A DNA stretch of 7,765 bases from Selenomonas sp. (GTDB taxonomy: Bacteria > Bacillota_C > Negativicutes > Selenomonadales > Selenomonadaceae). The stretch covers positions 1 to 7,765 of the forward strand of contig JAGAYB010000053.1 in NCBI GenBank assembly GCA_017940705.1, in the 5' to 3' direction. Position numbers and translations under genes: made by a program. Positions 4,901 through 7,765 of the stretch are shown here, piece by piece; the first letter of the stretch is position 1; each line of letters starts with the position of its first letter. The notes beneath the pieces are model-generated. The model saw only the letters and a list, made by a program, of their open reading frames with translations, was not told where the DNA came from and searched no databases.

Positions 4901-6568
4901 ATGAAAACTGACGTGGAAATCGCGCAGAGCGCACAGATGCAGGACATTCGCCGTATCGCGGAGAAACTTAACATCTCCGAGGACGAACTGGAACTCTACG
5001 GTAAGTACAAGGCTAAAATCAGTCTGGAAACCTGGCAGCGTATTAAGGACCGCCCCAATGGCAAACTGGTCCTGGTAACGGCTATCAATCCGACACCGGC
5101 TGGCGAAGGCAAAACCACCACCAGCGTGGGACTGGCAGATGCTTTCCATAAACAGGGTAAAAAAGTAGCTGTAGCTTTGCGTGAGCCTTCTTTGGGCCCC
5201 TGCTTTGGCTTGAAGGGCGGCGCTGCCGGCGGCGGTTATGCCCAGGTTGTGCCCATGGAAGATATCAACCTGCATTTTACCGGTGACTTCCATGCTATCA
5301 CCACGGCTCATAATCTGCTGGCGGCGGTAATCGACAATCATATCCAGCAGGGTAATGCTTTGGATATCGATGTGCGCCGTGTTGTCTGGAAACGTGTGCT
5401 GGATCTCAATGACCGCGCCCTGCGCCATGTGGTTATCGGTATGGGCGGCAAGGCGCACGGTGTGCCGCGTGAAACCGGCTTTGATATCACCGTGGCGTCA
5501 GAAATGATGGCCATTCTCTGTCTGGCCTCTGACCTTGAGGACATGAAAAAACGTCTGGGCGAAATCGTCGTGGCTTACACGCGTGACGGCCGGGCTGTCC
5601 GTGCCAAGGAACTCAATGTCACCGGCGCGCTCACGCTGCTGTTTAAAGACGCGATTAAGCCCAACCTCGTGCAGACGTTGGAAGGCACGCCGGCTTTTAT
5701 CCACGGCGGCCCGTTTGCCAATATCGCTCATGGCTGCAACAGTGTGATGGCTACGAAGTTTGCCTTGAAATTTGCCGATGTCGTGGTGACGGAGGCTGGT
5801 TTCGGTGCTGACCTCGGCGCAGAGAAATTCCTCGATATCAAATGCCGGTTTGCCGGCATTCACCCGGACGCCGTAGTCATTGTGGCCACGGTGCGCGCCC
5901 TCAAGATGCATGGCGGCATGGATAAGAAAGACCTGGGCAAAGTTGACATGTCAGCTTTGGAACGTGGTATGCAGAATCTCGAAAAGCATATCGAAAACAT
6001 TCAGAAGTTTGGCCTGCCGGCCGTGGTGGCTATCAATGCGTTCCCCACGGATACCAAGGAAGAACTCGACTTTGTGGAAACAGCCTGCAACAAGCGCGGT
6101 GCCGAAGTCGCACTCTCCGAAGTTTGGGCCAAGGGCGGCGAAGGCGGCCTGAAACTGGCCGAAAAGGTAGAGGCGGCTATGGCTAAGCCGAATGATTTCC
6201 ACTTTATGTACGATACAGAGCAGAGCGTGGAAGAAAAAATCACCGCGGTGGTCAAGGAAATCTACGGCGGCGATGGTGTGGCCTTTACGGCGGCTGCCCA
6301 GAAACAGCTGGCCGAAATCAAGGAACTGGGCTTTGATAAAATGCCCGTCTGCATGGCCAAGACGCAGTATTCCCTGTCTGACGACGCCGGCAAAATCGGC
6401 CGGCCCACGGGCTTTACCGTAACGGTCAGGGAACTGCGCATTTCTGCTGGTGCCGGCTTTATCGTGGCGCTCACCGGCAATATCCTGACCATGCCCGGCC
6501 TGCCCAAACACCCGGCTGCCGAGAATATGGATATTGACAACGAGGGCAAAATAACGGGCCTGTTCTAA
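4901..6568 (+). CDS. fhs: Formate-tetrahydrofolate ligase (10-formyltetrahydrofolate synthetase)
   Basis: Fhs joins formate to tetrahydrofolate with ATP to give 10-formyl-tetrahydrofolate, feeding purine and formyl-methionine synthesis and, in acetogens, the methyl branch of the Wood-Ljungdahl pathway. The 555-residue length is typical. It shows the ATP-binding loop TPAGEGKTT (65-73), then [23 protein letters not shown] in two pieces: [10 protein letters not shown] and [13 protein letters not shown]. Further signatures are [26 protein letters not shown], the long segment rich in small residues from [14 protein letters not shown], and a typical C-terminal half ending NEGKITGLF. No key residue appears missing. 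It lies 90 bp after folD, with which it would form a two-enzyme route from formate to methylene-tetrahydrofolate, and is followed by a clear terminator. Whether the host uses it for acetogenesis cannot be told from this window. Homotetrameric cytoplasmic enzyme in known relatives. Confidence 0.97.
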   Translation: MKTDVEIAQSAQMQDIRRIAEKLNISEDELELYGKYKAKISLETWQRIKDRPNGKLVLVTAINPTPAGEGKTTTSVGLADAFHKQGKKVAVALREPSLGPCFGLKGGAAGGGYAQVVPMEDINLHFTGDFHAITTAHNLLAAVIDNHIQQGNALDIDVRRVVWKRVLDLNDRALRHVVIGMGGKAHGVPRETGFDITVASEMMAILCLASDLEDMKKRLGEIVVAYTRDGRAVRAKELNVTGALTLLFKDAIKPNLVQTLEGTPAFIHGGPFANIAHGCNSVMATKFALKFADVVVTEAGFGADLGAEKFLDIKCRFAGIHPDAVVIVATVRALKMHGGMDKKDLGKVDMSALERGMQNLEKHIENIQKFGLPAVVAINAFPTDTKEELDFVETACNKRGAEVALSEVWAKGGEGGLKLAEKVEAAMAKPNDFHFMYDTEQSVEEKITAVVKEIYGGDGVAFTAAAQKQLAEIKELGFDKMPVCMAKTQYSLSDDAGKIGRPTGFTVTVRELRISAGAGFIVALTGNILTMPGLPKHPAAENMDIDNEGKITGLF

Positions 6569-6597
6569 AAACATTATAAGTTTTTTTGCATCATATT

Positions 6598-6628
6598 AGG
6601 ACACATACAGACATGTGTCCTTTTATTA
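6598..6628 (+). terminator. Intrinsic terminator after fhs
   Basis: GGACACAT (6599-6606) pairs perfectly with ATGTGTCC (6613-6620) across a six-base loop, plus an A-T pair at 6598/6621, followed by TTTTATTATA. It lies about 30 bp after the fhs stop and separates the folate genes from deoC-deoB. Confidence 0.8.
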
Positions 6629-6649
6629 TACGATGAAAAGAGATACAAT
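6621..6649 (+). promoter_or_regulatory. Weak candidate promoter for deoC-deoB
   Basis: TACAAT at 6644-6649 is a good -10 match. The hexamer 17 bp upstream (TTTTAT, 6621-6626) is a poor -35 and overlaps the terminator tract. A leader of about 55 nt would follow. The other -10-like sequence, TAGTAT at 6694-6699, abuts the ribosome site and has no well-spaced -35. A promoter is expected here because a terminator precedes deoC. Confidence 0.3.
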
Positions 6650-6699
6650 AAGAACAACAAAAGGCAAATAGGTGTTGCTGTTTATCAGCGGCATAGTAT

Positions 6700-6705
6700 A
6701 GGAGG
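6700..6705 (+). promoter_or_regulatory. deoC ribosome binding site
   Basis: AGGAGG lies six bases before the ATG at 6712, a full-strength Shine-Dalgarno sequence that fixes the deoC start. Confidence 0.85.
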
Positions 6706-6711
6706 AGAATT

Positions 6712-7371
6712 ATGCAGGCAAAAGAAATACTTTCCCGTGTTGACCACACCTTTTTGAAACAGACGGCCACTTGGGACGACATCAAAAAGATTTGTGAAGA
6801 GGCAGCCGCTTATCATACGGCAACGGTTATGGTACCCTCCTGCTTCATCGAGAAGATTCGCCGTGAATATGGCGGCAAGGTCAAGATTGCCACGGTGGTT
6901 GGTTTCCCCAACGGCAACTGCAACACGGCCGCCAAGCTTGCGGAAACGGCACAGGCTCTGGCTGACGGTGCTGAAGAAATCGATATGGTTATCAACATCG
7001 GCATGTTGAAAGCTGGCGAAACGGAGTACGTCACTGAAGAAATCAAGGCTTTGAAACGTCTTTGCGGTGAACGTGTATTGAAGGTTATTGTTGAAACCTG
7101 TTTCCTGACGGAAGCAGAAAAAATCGCGGCCTGCAAATGCGTAACGGAAGCCGGTGCGGACTTCATCAAAACGTCCACGGGCTTTGGCTCCAAGGGCGCA
7201 ACCCTCGAAGATATCAAACTCTTTAAGGAGCATATCGGTGAAGGCGTACAGATGAAGGCTGCCGGCGGCATTCACACCCGTGAAGAAATGGTAGGTTTTA
7301 TCGAGGCTGGCTGCACCCGTCTTGGTGCCAGCGCTGCTGTAAATGTATTGAAGGATGAGGTTGATAAGTAA
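6712..7371 (+). CDS. deoC: Deoxyribose-phosphate aldolase DeoC
   Basis: DeoC is a class I (Schiff-base) aldolase that splits 2-deoxyribose 5-phosphate into acetaldehyde and glyceraldehyde 3-phosphate in deoxynucleoside catabolism. The 219 residues form the short TIM barrel typical of Gram-positive-type DeoC. Visible signatures are VDHTFLKQTAT (10-20), VVGFPNGNCNTAAK, EEIDMVINIG with Asp91, ADFIKTSTGF with the Schiff-base Lys153, and MKAAGGIH with Lys182. Two positions depart from the usual pattern: Gln17 where most relatives have Pro (DHTLLKP), and His188 where most have Arg (GGIR). Catalytic Lys and Asp are intact, so activity is expected. The stop codon shares a base with the deoB start (TAATG), so the two are probably translationally coupled and supply successive steps. 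Confidence 0.96.
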   Translation: MQAKEILSRVDHTFLKQTATWDDIKKICEEAAAYHTATVMVPSCFIEKIRREYGGKVKIATVVGFPNGNCNTAAKLAETAQALADGAEEIDMVINIGMLKAGETEYVTEEIKALKRLCGERVLKVIVETCFLTEAEKIAACKCVTEAGADFIKTSTGFGSKGATLEDIKLFKEHIGEGVQMKAAGGIHTREEMVGFIEAGCTRLGASAAVNVLKDEVDK

Positions 7372-7765
7372 TGGGCAAGTTCAAAAGAGCATTTGTTATT
7401 GTTTTGGACAGCTACGGTATCGGCAATGAACCGGATGCCGCAGACTTTGGTGATGGTGTTTGCAACACCTTGAAATCCATTGTAGGTTCGGATAAATACG
7501 ATACGCCGAACATGAAAAAACTGGGCCTGTTCAACATCGATGGTGTTGGCTGCGGTACGCCCGTGGAAAAGCCACTGGGCTCCTTTGCTCGCCTGCGTGA
7601 GTTGTCGCGCGGCAAGGATACCACGACGGGCCACTGGGAAATCGCCGGCATTGTGTCCGAGCGTCCGATGCCGACTTATCCGGACGGATTCCCGGCTGAC
7701 CTTATTGCAAAACTGGAAAAGGCTTTCGGCAAGAAAATCCTCTGCAATAAGCCTTATTCCGGTAC
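7371..7765 (+). CDS. deoB: Phosphopentomutase DeoB, N-terminal part (cut by window end)
   Basis: DeoB moves phosphate between C1 and C5 of ribose or deoxyribose, supplying deoxyribose 5-phosphate to DeoC. Only the first 131 codons are present; the frame is open to the last base. The start of this alkaline-phosphatase-superfamily enzyme is clear: FVIVLDSYGIG with metal-binding Asp13, then PDAADFGD, MKKLGL, and GKDTTTGHWEIAG, where Thr84 aligns with the phosphorylated Thr85 of the Bacillus cereus enzyme. The visible part ends in NKPYSG, also conserved. The C-terminal metal ligands lie beyond the window. Start ATG overlaps the deoC stop by one base; GAGG at 7357-7360 lies ten bases upstream. No frameshift or unusual residue seen in the visible part. 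Confidence 0.95.
   Translation, partial: MGKFKRAFVIVLDSYGIGNEPDAADFGDGVCNTLKSIVGSDKYDTPNMKKLGLFNIDGVGCGTPVEKPLGSFARLRELSRGKDTTTGHWEIAGIVSERPMPTYPDGFPADLIAKLEKAFGKKILCNKPYSG

Noticed and set aside
6675..6699. TTGCTG and TAGTAT as deoC promoter
   Set aside because: Only 13 bp apart, and the -10 would abut the ribosome site, leaving almost no leader.

Overview
The window looks like the chromosome of an anaerobic, menaquinone-dependent member of the Firmicutes, most likely a Selenomonas-like Negativicute. This rests on gene content: a TatA/TatC pair without TatB, a UbiD/UbiA-type menaquinone pair, folD next to formate-tetrahydrofolate ligase, and deoC-deoB. Moderate GC content, strong AGGAGG-type ribosome binding sites and two TTG starts fit as well. 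The genus is an inference, not a match. All recognisable genes lie on the + strand.

Positions 1-611 hold no convincing gene. Roughly 17-441 is an unusually structured element. A perfect 23-bp inverted repeat (17-39 / 348-370) encloses further nested complementary segments (74-87/301-314, 99-110/279-290, 116-130/260-273) and small central hairpins. A second 23-nt complementary pair (251-273 / 419-441) interleaves with the first, so the two helices must either form a pseudoknot-like fold or exclude one another. I recognise no known RNA family. It may be an unannotated structured RNA or a mosaic of dispersed palindromic (REP/MITE-like) repeats. Positions 442-611 carry a 9-bp inverted repeat and a good sigma-A-type promoter (TTGAGA-N17-TATAAT) for the genes that follow.

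From 612 to 4810 five tightly packed genes look like one operon: tatA, tatC, a UbiD-family decarboxylase, a UbiA-family prenyltransferase (MqnP type) and folD. Gaps are 12-14 bp, and the decarboxylase and prenyltransferase genes overlap by 4 bp. TatA and TatC export folded proteins. The decarboxylase and prenyltransferase are expected to act on adjacent steps of menaquinone synthesis. FolD interconverts methylene-, methenyl- and formyl-tetrahydrofolate. After a possible hairpin terminator or attenuator comes fhs (4901-6568), which makes the 10-formyl-tetrahydrofolate that FolD uses. A clear hairpin terminator follows fhs.

From 6712 a separate unit begins: deoC, and a deoB cut off by the window end. 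Their stop and start codons overlap (TAATG). DeoB converts deoxyribose 1-phosphate to the 5-phosphate, and DeoC cleaves that to acetaldehyde and glyceraldehyde 3-phosphate.

The coding part is ordinary core metabolism with a few divergent residues (MqnP first Asp motif, DeoC H188). The part most worth a second look is the structured element at 17-441.
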